Assembly (NCBI GenBank): GCA_022539475.1
Contig: VCMS01000043.1
Coordinates: forward strand, 124,001 to 188,000
Direction: 5' to 3'
From: Gracilaria domingensis
Taxonomy: Eukaryota > Rhodophyta > Florideophyceae > Gracilariales > Gracilariaceae
DNA: 64,000 nucleotides
In this document: in pieces, positions 50,887 through 61,395 of the stretch
Layout: every line of letters begins with the position of its first letter
Position numbering within the stretch: position 1 is the stretch's first letter
Position numbers and translations under genes: made by a program
The notes under the pieces: generated by a model
Database searches by the model: none
Told to the model about the DNA's origin: nothing
The model's input: the letters and a program-made list of their open reading frames with translations, nothing else

Positions 50887-52353
50887 TTATTTCACACCAC
50901 TGCAACGCTTTTCATACGCCTTCCATCCGGCAAGACGATACGCCTTCGCCGCTTTCAATCTGTCGTCAGCTTGGTAAACACCGCGTCCAACGATGATTAC
51001 ATCAGAACATTTTTCGGTAATGACAAGTTCTGGCGTCAGGTACTGTTGTCCAAGTCCATCAACCCCTGGGACTAGCTTCACCCCTGGAGTCATGTACACA
51101 AAACTATCATCCGCTACTTTTCCCATGCTGATGAAGCCGAACACAAAACGTTTGGCCTCTTGCGCCATCTCCACAGTTTTGTCTCGGTAACCTGGCAAGG
51201 CAGAAGCCAAGTTTCCCTTGCTGCTCATTTCCGCCAGTAGAAGTAAACCCATGGATGCTTCTCTATGTTCGCGAACGGATTCAAGGGCTTTTTCAAGCCC
51301 TGAGATGATCCCAGGACCGGGCACCGAATGCGCATTGATAACGTCAGCCCAATTGCAAATTGTATGGACACCACCAACTGCTTGATGATGCACAGTGTTA
51401 CCAATGTCAGCGAACTTTCTGTCCTCAAACAGCATGAAGTTTAAACGCTTCGCGATTTCTTTCAGAGCCGTACCCGTATCACGATCCCAGTCTTCAACAA
51501 TGTCAGCATGGGTTTTCAGGAGACAGATTTCTGGACCTACTGCTTCTGCCAGTTCAAAGAGTTCAGCCTTCGTTGTTACGTCTGCAGAGACTGCAAGATT
51601 CGTCTTCTTTGCAACCATGAGCTCCAGCAAACGACGACCAACAGGGTTCTCCATCTTCGCAAGTTTCTCCTCATACGAAAAACCGGAATTTAGTGCAGTG
51701 GAACTAGGGGTAGGCTTCTGGGAAACCTGGTTTTCTTGGATAAACTTCAAGACCATGTCTTTCACATCTGGTTCAATCCGCTTAGATTCCAAAAGGACAT
51801 CTAAAACGGTAGTTAAAGTAAAAGCGGAATGCAAGTTAAGTCCATTTGATTTCAGATTCTCGCGAGCGCCCTGTTGTCGGTCGAGGAGGACTACGACATC
51901 TTTCACGAGCAAGCCCTCCTTGACAAGAGGGTCTACAGTCTCCTGCACACTTAATCCGCTCGTAACTAAGTCCTCAACGATGAGACATTTTTGATCTTTG
52001 TGGAACTCCCCTTCAATAATTTTCTTAGTGCCGTAACTCTTGATTTCCTTTCGACGCATTACCATCGGTTTGGAAGAAGAAAGACTCATAGCAGTAGCAA
52101 ATGGGAGCGCTGTGTAAGGCACACCACAAACGATATCATACTCGACGCTTGAGATGGTATGTAGGAGCTCATCGGCTATCTGGGATAACAAATCTGGATG
52201 AGAAACTGAAACTCGCAAGTCAACGTAGATGGGAGACTTTATCCCAGACTTGAGGGTGAATTCCCCGAACTTGAAGGCATCTACTTCATGAAGTTTAAGA
52301 ATTATGTTCTTCTGCCGGAGGTTCGCATCGGTTTTAGATTCTTGCACAGTCAT
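50887..52353 (-). CDS. UMPS: UMP synthase (orotate phosphoribosyltransferase fused to OMP decarboxylase)
   Basis: A 488-residue bifunctional enzyme for the last two steps of de novo UMP synthesis, in the OPRT-first order seen in animals and plants. The OPRT domain (about 15-210) has [16 protein letters not shown] and the PRPP loop [11 protein letters not shown] (123-133). The decarboxylase domain (about 225-480) has the catalytic charge network: Lys280 in LLKTH, then Asp311, Lys313 and Asp316 in [12 protein letters not shown]. The phosphate-binding end is MTPGVKL and VGRGVY. The order argues against a stramenopile or kinetoplastid source, where the fusion is reversed. The start is the first ATG (MTVQESK). 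Both active sites look intact. Confidence 0.96.
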   Translation of the reverse strand: MTVQESKTDANLRQKNIILKLHEVDAFKFGEFTLKSGIKSPIYVDLRVSVSHPDLLSQIADELLHTISSVEYDIVCGVPYTALPFATAMSLSSSKPMVMRRKEIKSYGTKKIIEGEFHKDQKCLIVEDLVTSGLSVQETVDPLVKEGLLVKDVVVLLDRQQGARENLKSNGLNLHSAFTLTTVLDVLLESKRIEPDVKDMVLKFIQENQVSQKPTPSSTALNSGFSYEEKLAKMENPVGRRLLELMVAKKTNLAVSADVTTKAELFELAEAVGPEICLLKTHADIVEDWDRDTGTALKEIAKRLNFMLFEDRKFADIGNTVHHQAVGGVHTICNWADVINAHSVPGPGIISGLEKALESVREHREASMGLLLLAEMSSKGNLASALPGYRDKTVEMAQEAKRFVFGFISMGKVADDSFVYMTPGVKLVPGVDGLGQQYLTPELVITEKCSDVIIVGRGVYQADDRLKAAKAYRLAGWKAYEKRCSGVK

Positions 52354-53915
52354 CTGAGCGTTCAATTCGACAGCTTTACTGACTTAATTGTTGCTTTCTA
52401 CTCCAAGAACCGCTCTGAATCTTTCCAAAACAACCGGGAAGATGGAACTTCAACTTCGCATTCAAATGTAGGCTCCGGATACAAGACCTGGTGTTGTGGG
52501 ATCAGAGGATCCCGCCGCCGACCCAGTCGGATCAAGATCAGCTTTACAGCATTCTGTAATGCTATGTATTTCATGATGCGCGTTTTACTAAAAACTTCAT
52601 AGAACCTGTAACCGAAATTGCATTGTTCGAAAGTACCACACACTCTTTCTCGACCTCACCTCCAGGCTCTTGCGAGTCTGAAGGAGAGAGGTACCTGAAG
52701 AAAAAGATTGGAAGTCTAATTCAGAATTATTTATATATATATATATATATGTTTATGTTGACGGGAAGCAAGAAGTATTTTCTATATTTTAAATATAAAG
52801 CTTTCTTCTAATCTGAGTTATTCAATACGCTGTTTGAAGAACTGTTGGCTTATATATTTGCTATCACCCTATATCAAGAATACATCATTATCAAGCCATT
52901 ATTTTGTTACAATTGTTGGCGAACGATGATAGCAAATATAACTGGATAAAAAGTAATGTGCTGTTTCCAAAGTTGTTTGTAGCTCCAAGAAAAAGATGTG
53001 AGCTCGTACAATGTTAACGATGATGAAAAATACTGCAAGAAGAGCGATTTTGTAAGTGGAAGAGATTCTGTTACATTCGGAATAGTAACTCTATACGTGG
53101 AAGAGGAGCTACTCCAAAACTTGATATAGAACATGAGCTGCATTGCATGTCATATTAGGGTCTAAATCCCCCAATAATCCAGTATTATATTTAGTAACAT
53201 AATCTGCAAGGGCATGTTTCTTTAATCCTTGGCATAGATTATCCTTCAAATATTTTCTTACCAGAATTATGGGACTCTGAGCGGTTCAAAAATTGGGATT
53301 ATTGAGTTATAGATCTGTTATAGATCTGTTACAGATCCTGACTGCCAAGGGTAGGCTTTTTCTAAATTTTATCAATTGTGTGGAAAAACAATTGTTTCTT
53401 CCCCCTGGTTTCTTCCCCACCCCACACGCAGTCAAGTCAATTCGGCTTTCATTATATATTTTTATCATGTAGAACATATTTTGTAGAACAGTTTTTGATT
53501 TTTTCATTTTTTGAAATGTTTAGTGATTTATTTGCGATCTTGGCCCAGCATTTCATGTGTTCTTGCCCGCGGAAGGATGCGCTCGCCTCTCGACGTTGCT
53601 GTTGTCCCTTGCATTTCAAGTCCATCCCTGAACCACCACCAGCCCTCGTGACCCAGTAGATACCGTCCGTGGCCTGAACTATCACGTTTCAACGGTCCGG
53701 AGAGCCCGTTTGTAAGAGGGGACATTTGCTATGAGAACGACGTGAGGTGCAACTTGCGAACACCCGCCCCTGCTCCCCGACTTCAGAGGGTTTACGCTAC
53801 GCCGCTACAATTTCGCACTTTTGGCTGTCACTGAACTTCCTAGAAATACGTATTTCTTGGTTTGAGCCTGTTGGCAGAAGACGTCCGGGCTGAAGGTGGG
53901 CGCTTTGTTCTTACA
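52354..53915. other. AT-rich divergent promoter region
   Basis: A 1.56 kb stretch between the leftward UMPS gene and the rightward SAC3-family gene. From about 52700 to 53560 it is markedly AT-rich, including a TA microsatellite at 52731-52750. No gene is supported. Confidence 0.5.
52731..52750. repeat. TA dinucleotide microsatellite
   Basis: About ten consecutive TA units in the AT-rich intergenic region. Confidence 0.9.
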
Positions 53916-56033
53916 ATGGTACGTCTACCTGACGTCGAAGGAGAATGGGAAGCACACACGCATACTTCCGGGCGCGTCTTCCTTACTAACGTGTCTACAA
54001 AAGAGACGCGATGGCTGTGGCAGAAGTGGGATGCGAATGGTCGAATGTTCGTACGAAACGCAGTCGATCCAAGACTGCAGATTTGGGTAGATCGCATGGA
54101 CGAGCCAACGCGACTACAGACAGGAACCGCATCCCCTGACGAGATTGCTCGTTACCAAGCATCTCAAGCATGCCCACCTCACCCCTACGCACGGAATCAA
54201 GTTGTACCCCCTTCACAACCCCCTCTACCACCACCACCCCCACCACCCCCACCCCCACATAGGTTTCCGCCCCCACCGCCACCGCCACCGCCGCCTCCGC
54301 CTCCAACAAGCTCTTCTCAGCCGTTCCATTCTCTTTCAGCACCTCTAAGTTCAGCTCCTCTTTACCCCCCGGTTTCCCAATTGTCTTATTCTCCAAATTC
54401 TTCCCGTCCGTATTCCCCTTCGCGAAAGGATTCTGATGCGTATGGAAGAGTTGGATCCGAGGCTGCTCACTACGATCCGAGTTCTCGACCTAGATTCGAT
54501 CACTTTCCTAGTCGAAATCACAATGGGTATCCCCATCTACCTCACGTAAATGGCTATTCTAATCGTCAACCGTTTGTTCCTCCTTCTCATAATCCTAATT
54601 TCGACAGCGATCCCTTGAGAGCAGCGCCGCCATTCGCTCGCAAAACATATCCATCAACGCGTGGGAGAAAGCGCACACAGCAGGGCGACCGTTATTGGAA
54701 CTATAACGACCATTCCAAGAAGCGCTCGAAGCAAACATACGACGAGACCGTCAAGAGACAAGATTCACGTGGTCCAGTCGTCTTCCAATCTTCGCGCTCA
54801 CAACCCTTTCCACCACGTCCAAAACCTTCCCCTATCCTTCCCTCCACGCTGTCCGGTGATCGCTATGTTTCACACCTTCCCTTCTCTAACGCGGCTAAAG
54901 CGATATGGAACGCTTGTAGAGTCCAGAATACCACAGTCGGTTTGCTTCACGACAGAGACTTCCGAATTCGTGAAACCAATCAGAGTTCCCCGAATCATAT
55001 CCATTCCGTTGCTGACCCAGATGATGAATCTCGTTTTGAACCAATTGTAGGAACTTCGCAGAATATCGAAAAGGAGTATCTTCGGCTAACTTCAGCGCCG
55101 AAGTCAGAGGAAGTTCGTCCACCAGGTGTGCTCGTCAAGGCACTCGCCCACATCAAAGCGTCTTGGCAAAGGTCTTTGCAAGACTATGACTGGGTGTGCC
55201 GACAGATTAAGGCAGTCCGTCAAGACTACAAAGTGCAGCATATTTCAACCTCTGATGTGGTCGATGTCTATCAAACTCATGCCCGGATCGCGTTGGCAAA
55301 TAACGACTTAGGCGAATTTAATACTTGCGTAGCACAGCTTCAAGAGCTCTTCGACAAGATCGAAGTTAACGACCATATCCAAGATGAATTCTTGGCCTAC
55401 AGAATCGTGTACAACATCATTGTCCAGGCTCCCGAATGGGAACAGGCGAAGATGCTTTCTAAATTGTCGTTGTCGGAAAGAAATAGACCTGCGACTGGAA
55501 CAGCACTGCAGGTCCGAGACTTGGTCATCACAGGTAACTACTACAAGTTTTTCAAGATTTGCTCTAATCCCCCCAAGAATACAATGCTTTCATACTTGTT
55601 TTTCCACCTATACGATCGAATGCGTTTCCATGGTCTGTCCGTCATGGCAATTGCTTATGGTTCCGTGCCAAAGGCTTGTGTTCCCTCATCTTACATTCTG
55701 GAGTTGTTGGGATGGGGTCCGAGTTCTGCGAGCGAAGGATCCAAGACGACTGTTAGTATAAAGGACTTTTTCTCTTCTGATGATGAACGGATACTCATTC
55801 AGCTAAGAACTCTTAATGTAATGTCGGAACGACGATGGGTCTATGAAGCGCTCTCTTTCCTAATTAATGCCAATGTGGCGTTTATCAAAAGTGAGCATGC
55901 TGATGAGCAGGAACCAGTCAAAACTCTGATTATAGACCTCACCGCCACGAAATCTCGTGGCGTTCGTCGCCCAAAGACCTCGACAAAGCTTATCACTCAC
56001 GCTGGAACGGACTCTGTTGACCTTCTGAAATGA
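53916..56033 (+). CDS. SAC3/GANP/LENG8-family protein with N-terminal WW-like domain
   Basis: A 705-residue protein. Residues 9-36 (EWEAHTHTSGRVFLTNVSTKETRW, core pattern W...G..F..N..T..T.W) form a WW-like module. A proline-rich region with two long proline runs follows at about 95-150, then a Ser/Pro/Arg-rich linker with a basic patch (GRKRTQQGDRYWNYNDHSKKR). From about residue 400 comes the SAC3/GANP domain: EEVRPPGVLVKALAHIKASW, DYDWVCRQIKAVRQDY, YQTHARIALANNDLGEFN and FLAYRIVYNI, as in LENG8 and yeast Thp3. Those relatives join TREX-2-like complexes acting in mRNA splicing and export. The WW domain and proline tracts suggest spliceosome contact. The start is the first in-frame ATG. Confidence 0.92.
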   Translation: MVRLPDVEGEWEAHTHTSGRVFLTNVSTKETRWLWQKWDANGRMFVRNAVDPRLQIWVDRMDEPTRLQTGTASPDEIARYQASQACPPHPYARNQVVPPSQPPLPPPPPPPPPPHRFPPPPPPPPPPPPPTSSSQPFHSLSAPLSSAPLYPPVSQLSYSPNSSRPYSPSRKDSDAYGRVGSEAAHYDPSSRPRFDHFPSRNHNGYPHLPHVNGYSNRQPFVPPSHNPNFDSDPLRAAPPFARKTYPSTRGRKRTQQGDRYWNYNDHSKKRSKQTYDETVKRQDSRGPVVFQSSRSQPFPPRPKPSPILPSTLSGDRYVSHLPFSNAAKAIWNACRVQNTTVGLLHDRDFRIRETNQSSPNHIHSVADPDDESRFEPIVGTSQNIEKEYLRLTSAPKSEEVRPPGVLVKALAHIKASWQRSLQDYDWVCRQIKAVRQDYKVQHISTSDVVDVYQTHARIALANNDLGEFNTCVAQLQELFDKIEVNDHIQDEFLAYRIVYNIIVQAPEWEQAKMLSKLSLSERNRPATGTALQVRDLVITGNYYKFFKICSNPPKNTMLSYLFFHLYDRMRFHGLSVMAIAYGSVPKACVPSSYILELLGWGPSSASEGSKTTVSIKDFFSSDDERILIQLRTLNVMSERRWVYEALSFLINANVAFIKSEHADEQEPVKTLIIDLTATKSRGVRRPKTSTKLITHAGTDSVDLLK

Positions 56034-56563
56034 GGTGCAGATTCCTTCATGAATATGGCTCCCTGTAATAGGAAGAAAACTCGGTTGCTAGTCTTACCGC
56101 TCAAATTGCTTCCGGGTTACACGTCCGGGAGCAGAGGAAATTTCTTGTGGAAAGAAGATCCTATGAAAAGGTTGCAGAGAAAAAGAGAAGAACAACTTGA
56201 TTAGACGAATATGGATAGTACAGAAGCGTTGCCTTCTTTATATAGTGAGCCGACAAGTAGTCTTATCAAGAGAATAAGAGTAATAAACGCAATCACGTGA
56301 ACATCCTGTCCAATTTTAAAATGAACAACGCGTTGCCGCCTCGGGAGGATCGCAGGAGTTGCGCATGCACCTGTTGTTGGGGCGCGACAGTTTGGCGGCT
56401 GTGCAACATGATTATGAGCAATGGTAGTTCAAAAACATCGCTACCTTCCGGCCATTCTAACTCTCCGACAAGTTTCCGACTCGTTCGTCATCACACCAGC
56501 AGGAGATTACCTTGTCTTTCATATACATATTTAACTACCTTTACTGCGGTACATGTAAACGAA
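56034..56563. other. Convergent intergenic region
   Basis: A 530 bp stretch between the SAC3-family and ATPase genes. Nothing but expected 3' ends is seen. Confidence 0.5.
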
Positions 56564-59500
56564 CTACCATAACGTAAAGTCGTGCACCCATCGCGCTGCT
56601 TTCTCTTTCCATCCTCGTCCTGGCACTGAAACCCCGCTTTCGTTTTCAATGTGTCTCCGAATGAACCATTTGCGGCATTCGTCGTAACATAGCATGAACA
56701 CTCCAAATGGAACGCTTATCAGCCAGTGACTCCACCGCAGCGGACGAACATCAAATCCAAGGCGGAAAATGGGGACGTTGACCAGCGCTAAAGAAAGGAC
56801 AATTTCAATAGCGAGTGCTAATACAAGAGCAGAATTGGTTATTCCTGTCTCAAAGAGACTTTGAATCCTTGTCTTGCAAGCAAGAACTGTAAAAACTTGG
56901 GCAACGACTATGGCCGCGAAAAATGCTGTTTGGGCGCGAAGTAGAATTTCTCTTTCTCTCTTGGGAGTCCACAAATCGAAACAACCTTGCATAGGGCCAC
57001 GTCCTTCTCGGACTCTTGAATTGGGGTAGTTCTTAGAAGCCTTGATGAGAGTCACAGGCCCCTGGTTGTGAGAAGGGTCAAAACACGCAAAGCTGTTGTC
57101 AATGAGCATAGTTGGGGTACTATTCTTCAAGTTACATGTGAAAGCCCTGCAGGGTGGCTTCTTCAGTTCATGGCCCACTATCTTCAACATATTGTTGAAC
57201 TGAGCTTGATTACCTTGAGCATTAAGCCTTGTCGAGACTAGTACTCGATTGTAAACGTCTTCTTCTTGTTTTATAAACCCCAATTGTTGCGATTCGAAGT
57301 ACTTACCAAACTTTCCGTTTTCTCTTGAGAACCAGTTTGCATCGTAGGCCAATCCCCTTCCGTGCTCCTGCACAGAAAACATCCACCTCTGATTTGACGC
57401 TCGTTCTGATCCGAAGTGTAGGCCAATATCCAAAAAGTTTAAGCTCATCGGAGATAGTCCGTAATCGGCCATGACGAAGTAATAAGCGAAGAAACCTGCA
57501 GCCGTCTGCATAATACCAAGTTGAAGTGTAGAAAATGATATTAGTCGAGGATTCAACAAACGTTCACGGGTTGAGTCCCGCGGAGGTCTTCGCATGATGT
57601 CGTTTTCTGGTTTTTCATAGGCCAATGCAATTGCAGGGAAGATATCTGTTCCTAGATCAACCGACAAGATCAATATCGTTGTAAGCGGTAGGGGGATTCT
57701 TAGCGTTATAAACGCCAGAAAAGGGATGAGTTGCGGAACATTGCTCGTTAATGTATACGCAATGCTCTTCTTCAAGTTATCAAAGATTAGCCGTCCTTCT
57801 TCCACACCCTGTACGATAGAGGAGAAATTGTCATCCAGAATCACAATCTTAGCAGCTTCTCGGGACACATCTGAACCTGAGATGCCCATGGCAACGCCGG
57901 TGTTGGCCTGCCGTAGAGCAGGGGCATCATTGCAGCCATCTCCAGTGACAGTAACTATTTCGCCTATTCGCTGCAAATTATTGACAATCTCAAGTTTCTG
58001 CTGTGGTGAAGTTCTAGCAAACACAATCTCTGGGTGGCGAAAGGTTTCATCCCAATGGTTCGCGTCAAACTCTTCCAAATCCATACCAGTGACAATGACT
58101 GCATCATCCGCTTTCGCAGTCGATTCGTTGTCACCGGCAACTTCGCGTGTGATTATCCCAACTTGTTGAGCAATTGATCGTGCCGTATCCGGATGATCAC
58201 CGGTAACCATGATAACCTTGATTCCAGCATTCTTGCACTTTTGTACAGCGAGCGGAACTGCAGGACGTGGAGGATCGATCATGGATATCAAACCTACAAA
58301 AGACATGTTACTTGTCGGAATAGCGTCCAAATCTGGAGCAGAATTCGGATGTGACAAGATAAGAGAAGACTTCTGCGGGGACAGCTGCATCTCGGCATAT
58401 GCAATTACTCTTTCTCCCCTTCCTGCAAGATAGTTCACTTGCTTCCCAATGAGCATCATATCCCGTTCGGTTATGTCGCGTACACCATCTGTACTTAGAA
58501 TGCGTTCGCATCGAGCTAATATCTTCTCTGGGGCACCTTTCATCACGACACGAAGAATATGTTCTGAGTCGGGACATCTACGTACGGTCACCATGTACTT
58601 CCTCTTGGAATTGAAGGGAATCGAAGCTACCAAAGGGTTGTCTCTCCGAAAACCTTCGACATTGTGAATCGTCTCAGTAAATCGAAATATTCCTGTTTCC
58701 GATGCGTCACCGAAGATCTTTCGTGATTCGATTGATGCCCCCGGATTGAAGGACATAGCAGTGCGATCATAAACTGCTGTGGAGCACACAGATGCACCGT
58801 ATATTAGAGAGTCCAAGCATTTCAAAACCCCACCCTCTCGATGGTCCATCTCTACGCGTCGTTGATTGGGAGGTTCCCAGTTCGAAGACACTTCTTCTAC
58901 ACGACCTCCACACACAATATGAGCGACAGTCATACGGTTTTGAGTTAAAGTCCCAGTTTTATCTGAGCATATGACCGTGGTCGATCCAAGTGATTCCACG
59001 GCATCAAGTTGTTTCACGAGAACATTCTTGCGAGCCATGCGCCTTGCAGAAGCTGTCAAAGAAACAGTAACAGTAGCAATAAGTCCTTCCGGAATATTAC
59101 TAACAATAATTCCGATGCTGTAAACGATGTTGTGAATGAGCTTAGTTCCTTGAAGCAGCCCAAATACGAAGAAAAGAAGCCCGACTAGAACTGCGAATAC
59201 TGATATATTGATGACAAAGTGATTAATATCTCTCTGCAATGTTGTCTTACATTTCTCTATTTCACATCTCGTAGTCATCCTGGCAATCTGTCCGAAAACG
59301 GTGTTATCGCCGGTTGCTATAACAACGCCGTCACATGACCCGTCGATCGCAAGGCATCCAAAAAATGCAAGGTTTGATGCTTCTAAAGGCGGAGAGTGAT
59401 ATACGCCAGCGTCAAGTTCAACCGGTTCACTTTCACCCGTCAAAGAAGAATTATCCACGGTGAATCTAGAACTTTGAAGCAAGCGGATATCTGCTGGGAT

Positions 59501-60079
59501 CTTGTCCCCAAGTCTAAGCTGAATCACATCACCTACGACAAGTTCTGACGCGTTTATGACACACGTCTGGCCGTTATCGCGCAAAACCGTAGCCTTTGGC
59601 GGCAAGAAGTGCTGGAACTCTCGCAATGTTTGATCGGACTTGTACTGTTGAAGAAACGAGAAGAGGGATGTGGCAATAACAACAGAGTACAGAAAACCGC
59701 CCAGGTATAGATGCATTGGTTCATCCGGCTCAGTTGCAAACGCAACAAAACACAATATTGCCGCAAACTGTAACATAAGTGAAAAGAAATCCGTGAAGTG
59801 ACCGAATACTTTCTTCCACCATGGGTTCTGATGAGGGGGCGTAAGCTCATTTGACCCATATTTCTGAAGTCTCAATCCAGCCTCCAAGGAAGTCAAGCCA
59901 AGAGTTCTACTTGTTCCCAAGTGAACAAGAACCTCGTCGGAACTCTTTCTGTGATGCCATACTGGTGCAGCCTGACTATTGGACTTCTCCTCTGTTGCTC
60001 CGTCGTGATCCTGTGGAGCAAATCTCTTTATGCCTTCCATGTTGCGCTGTGTAGCATGTTTCGCAAGAACTGAACCCAT
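56564..60079 (-). CDS. P-type ATPase of subfamily IIC (Na+/K+-ATPase alpha-like)
   Basis: A 1,171-residue single-exon pump; animal alpha subunits are about 1,020. Landmarks are the actuator SLTGESEPV, M4 SNIPEGLIATVTV, phosphorylation site SDKTGTLTQN with Asp373, nucleotide-domain KGAPEKIL, and hinge GDGCNDAPALR. M5-M6 read YTLTSNVPQLIPF and SVDLGTDIFPAIALAYE. The M6 acidic pair matches Na+/K+-ATPase. In M5 the position of the cation-ligating glutamate (Glu779 in animals) is Gln783. The loop between M7 and M8 is expanded to roughly 180 residues and Cys-containing, where animals contact the beta subunit. It probably exports Na+ at the plasma membrane; the ion pair is uncertain. Such ATPases are known from red algae and other protists. 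Confidence 0.95.
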   Translation of the reverse strand: MGSVLAKHATQRNMEGIKRFAPQDHDGATEEKSNSQAAPVWHHRKSSDEVLVHLGTSRTLGLTSLEAGLRLQKYGSNELTPPHQNPWWKKVFGHFTDFFSLMLQFAAILCFVAFATEPDEPMHLYLGGFLYSVVIATSLFSFLQQYKSDQTLREFQHFLPPKATVLRDNGQTCVINASELVVGDVIQLRLGDKIPADIRLLQSSRFTVDNSSLTGESEPVELDAGVYHSPPLEASNLAFFGCLAIDGSCDGVVIATGDNTVFGQIARMTTRCEIEKCKTTLQRDINHFVINISVFAVLVGLLFFVFGLLQGTKLIHNIVYSIGIIVSNIPEGLIATVTVSLTASARRMARKNVLVKQLDAVESLGSTTVICSDKTGTLTQNRMTVAHIVCGGRVEEVSSNWEPPNQRRVEMDHREGGVLKCLDSLIYGASVCSTAVYDRTAMSFNPGASIESRKIFGDASETGIFRFTETIHNVEGFRRDNPLVASIPFNSKRKYMVTVRRCPDSEHILRVVMKGAPEKILARCERILSTDGVRDITERDMMLIGKQVNYLAGRGERVIAYAEMQLSPQKSSLILSHPNSAPDLDAIPTSNMSFVGLISMIDPPRPAVPLAVQKCKNAGIKVIMVTGDHPDTARSIAQQVGIITREVAGDNESTAKADDAVIVTGMDLEEFDANHWDETFRHPEIVFARTSPQQKLEIVNNLQRIGEIVTVTGDGCNDAPALRQANTGVAMGISGSDVSREAAKIVILDDNFSSIVQGVEEGRLIFDNLKKSIAYTLTSNVPQLIPFLAFITLRIPLPLTTILILSVDLGTDIFPAIALAYEKPENDIMRRPPRDSTRERLLNPRLISFSTLQLGIMQTAAGFFAYYFVMADYGLSPMSLNFLDIGLHFGSERASNQRWMFSVQEHGRGLAYDANWFSRENGKFGKYFESQQLGFIKQEEDVYNRVLVSTRLNAQGNQAQFNNMLKIVGHELKKPPCRAFTCNLKNSTPTMLIDNSFACFDPSHNQGPVTLIKASKNYPNSRVREGRGPMQGCFDLWTPKREREILLRAQTAFFAAIVVAQVFTVLACKTRIQSLFETGITNSALVLALAIEIVLSLALVNVPIFRLGFDVRPLRWSHWLISVPFGVFMLCYDECRKWFIRRHIENESGVSVPGRGWKEKAARWVHDFTLW

Positions 60080-60720
60080 CGAATGGGCAAAACGCCAATA
60101 CAGGAGAGTATTGGACTGGTTGTGGACGTGTCACTTGCTAAAGAAGGTCAAAATGATCCTAGGCGAAGCTTCCTCCACTTCTGTGTCATCGAAAAGACAA
60201 CAATAAAGTATACACTGCCTTCAAAAGTCTAGAAGTAGTTCGTACTTCTATGTACTTCGAGGCAGCGAAGGTATTCCTTAGCTAAGCTGGGTACACGCGT
60301 GTATTCCAGACATATCTTACCAAGACATGACACGACCCTTGTTTGAATACTCGATTATTACTGTTAAGACCGTAGTGCATACATTCATCGCCAAGGTAAT
60401 AATGGAAGCTGTTTCACGAGAATGCGTTCATAAACATTGCATTACGATCCCCATAATAAGACAAGAAATGCAATCACCCCAACCTAAGACAGACACTAGT
60501 AGCAGTTGAGGTTGAATTCATTTCCAGCAGACACCAAATGAAACACGAAGTTAAATTGCAAACCATGCAAGCGCGCAAACTTGGAATTTCGGTTTGGACT
60601 TCACGGCGCATGCCAAACATGCGCATGTAAGAAGCGCTCGTGAGGAGAGCCAACTTCCGTCATCATACCTCAAAGACTCGACGACTAACTCTCGGTTGAA
60701 GCCTTCCTGAGGCCTAGTCT
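60080..60720. other. Upstream region of the ATPase gene
   Basis: A 641 bp stretch that should contain the ATPase promoter and the 3' end of the next leftward gene. No gene or repeat is recognised. Confidence 0.45.
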
Positions 60721-61395
60721 TCACTTTTGTTCTTCCGATGGTGAGTTTCTCGCACGAACACGACTGAGAAAGTTGCGAAAAGGTTTCACAACACGACGGT
60801 CTACGACGGGGGCAAGAGCAAACGCACCGGCGATGCGAAACGGGCGGCTGAAATTGTTAATACCCCACATGAGAGCGAGAACCTGAGAAAAACGAAAGGA
60901 GGTGAGAAACTGTAGAACGACACATGTTCATGGTGACGGCAAGAATTTTGGGATTGCCACTGATGCAAGACGTACCTGTGGCAATGTTTTCCATGTAAGA
61001 ACCTTTCCCGCTGCAAGGTAAGTCCGCAAACTAATTAGAAAGCTGATAGAATAAGTGAGTGCATCAAAGAAGCCGTAAGATATGATCGCAGCTATTCCGT
61101 AGTTGCGAAGTACACGAGCCTTGAGGTTTTGGCGCTTTGACATGGCATTCCTGTACCACGCTTTGAGAAAGAACAGCGGAGTTCTTTCGGGAGTTTGAGG
61201 CACATCACTTCCTGACGAGTGGTTATCGTTTTCCATTGAAACGAATCTTCGCCTTACACCATGACGACTGAACGTACTTGGCGAAATTGGTCTTGGAATA
61301 TTGCGGATTCCCGGCTGATATGCTGATCGCAAGCTCTTCGGAACCCGAGTAACAGAAAATCTTGATGGTACCAATGGGATGAAAGCTGATAACAT
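60721..61395 (-). CDS. Putative plastid or mitochondrial membrane protein, two exons
   Basis: Exon 1 is 61395-60976 and exon 2 is 60882-60721, with a 93 nt intron (GTACGT...CTCAG); the protein has 193 residues. The first 60 residues are Ser/Arg/Pro-rich with no acidic residues (MLSAFIPLVPSRFSVTRVPK), as in an organelle targeting peptide. The mature part has a hydrophobic pair, NYGIAAIISYGFFDALTYSI and SFLISLRTYLAAG, then VLALMWGINNFSRPFRIAGA followed by APVVDRRVVKPF. The pattern YGxxAxxSYGxxxxxxY...NNFxRPxRxAxxxAxAPxxDR resembles conserved plant and cyanobacterial-type plastid membrane proteins and, more distantly, DUF1279 proteins. The function is unknown. If plastid-targeted, it supports a photosynthetic lineage. 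Confidence 0.75.

Noticed and set aside
53862-53915. An 18-residue N-terminal extension of the SAC3-family protein
   Set aside because: It has no ATG; the first ATG in frame is at 53916 and directly precedes the WW-like module.
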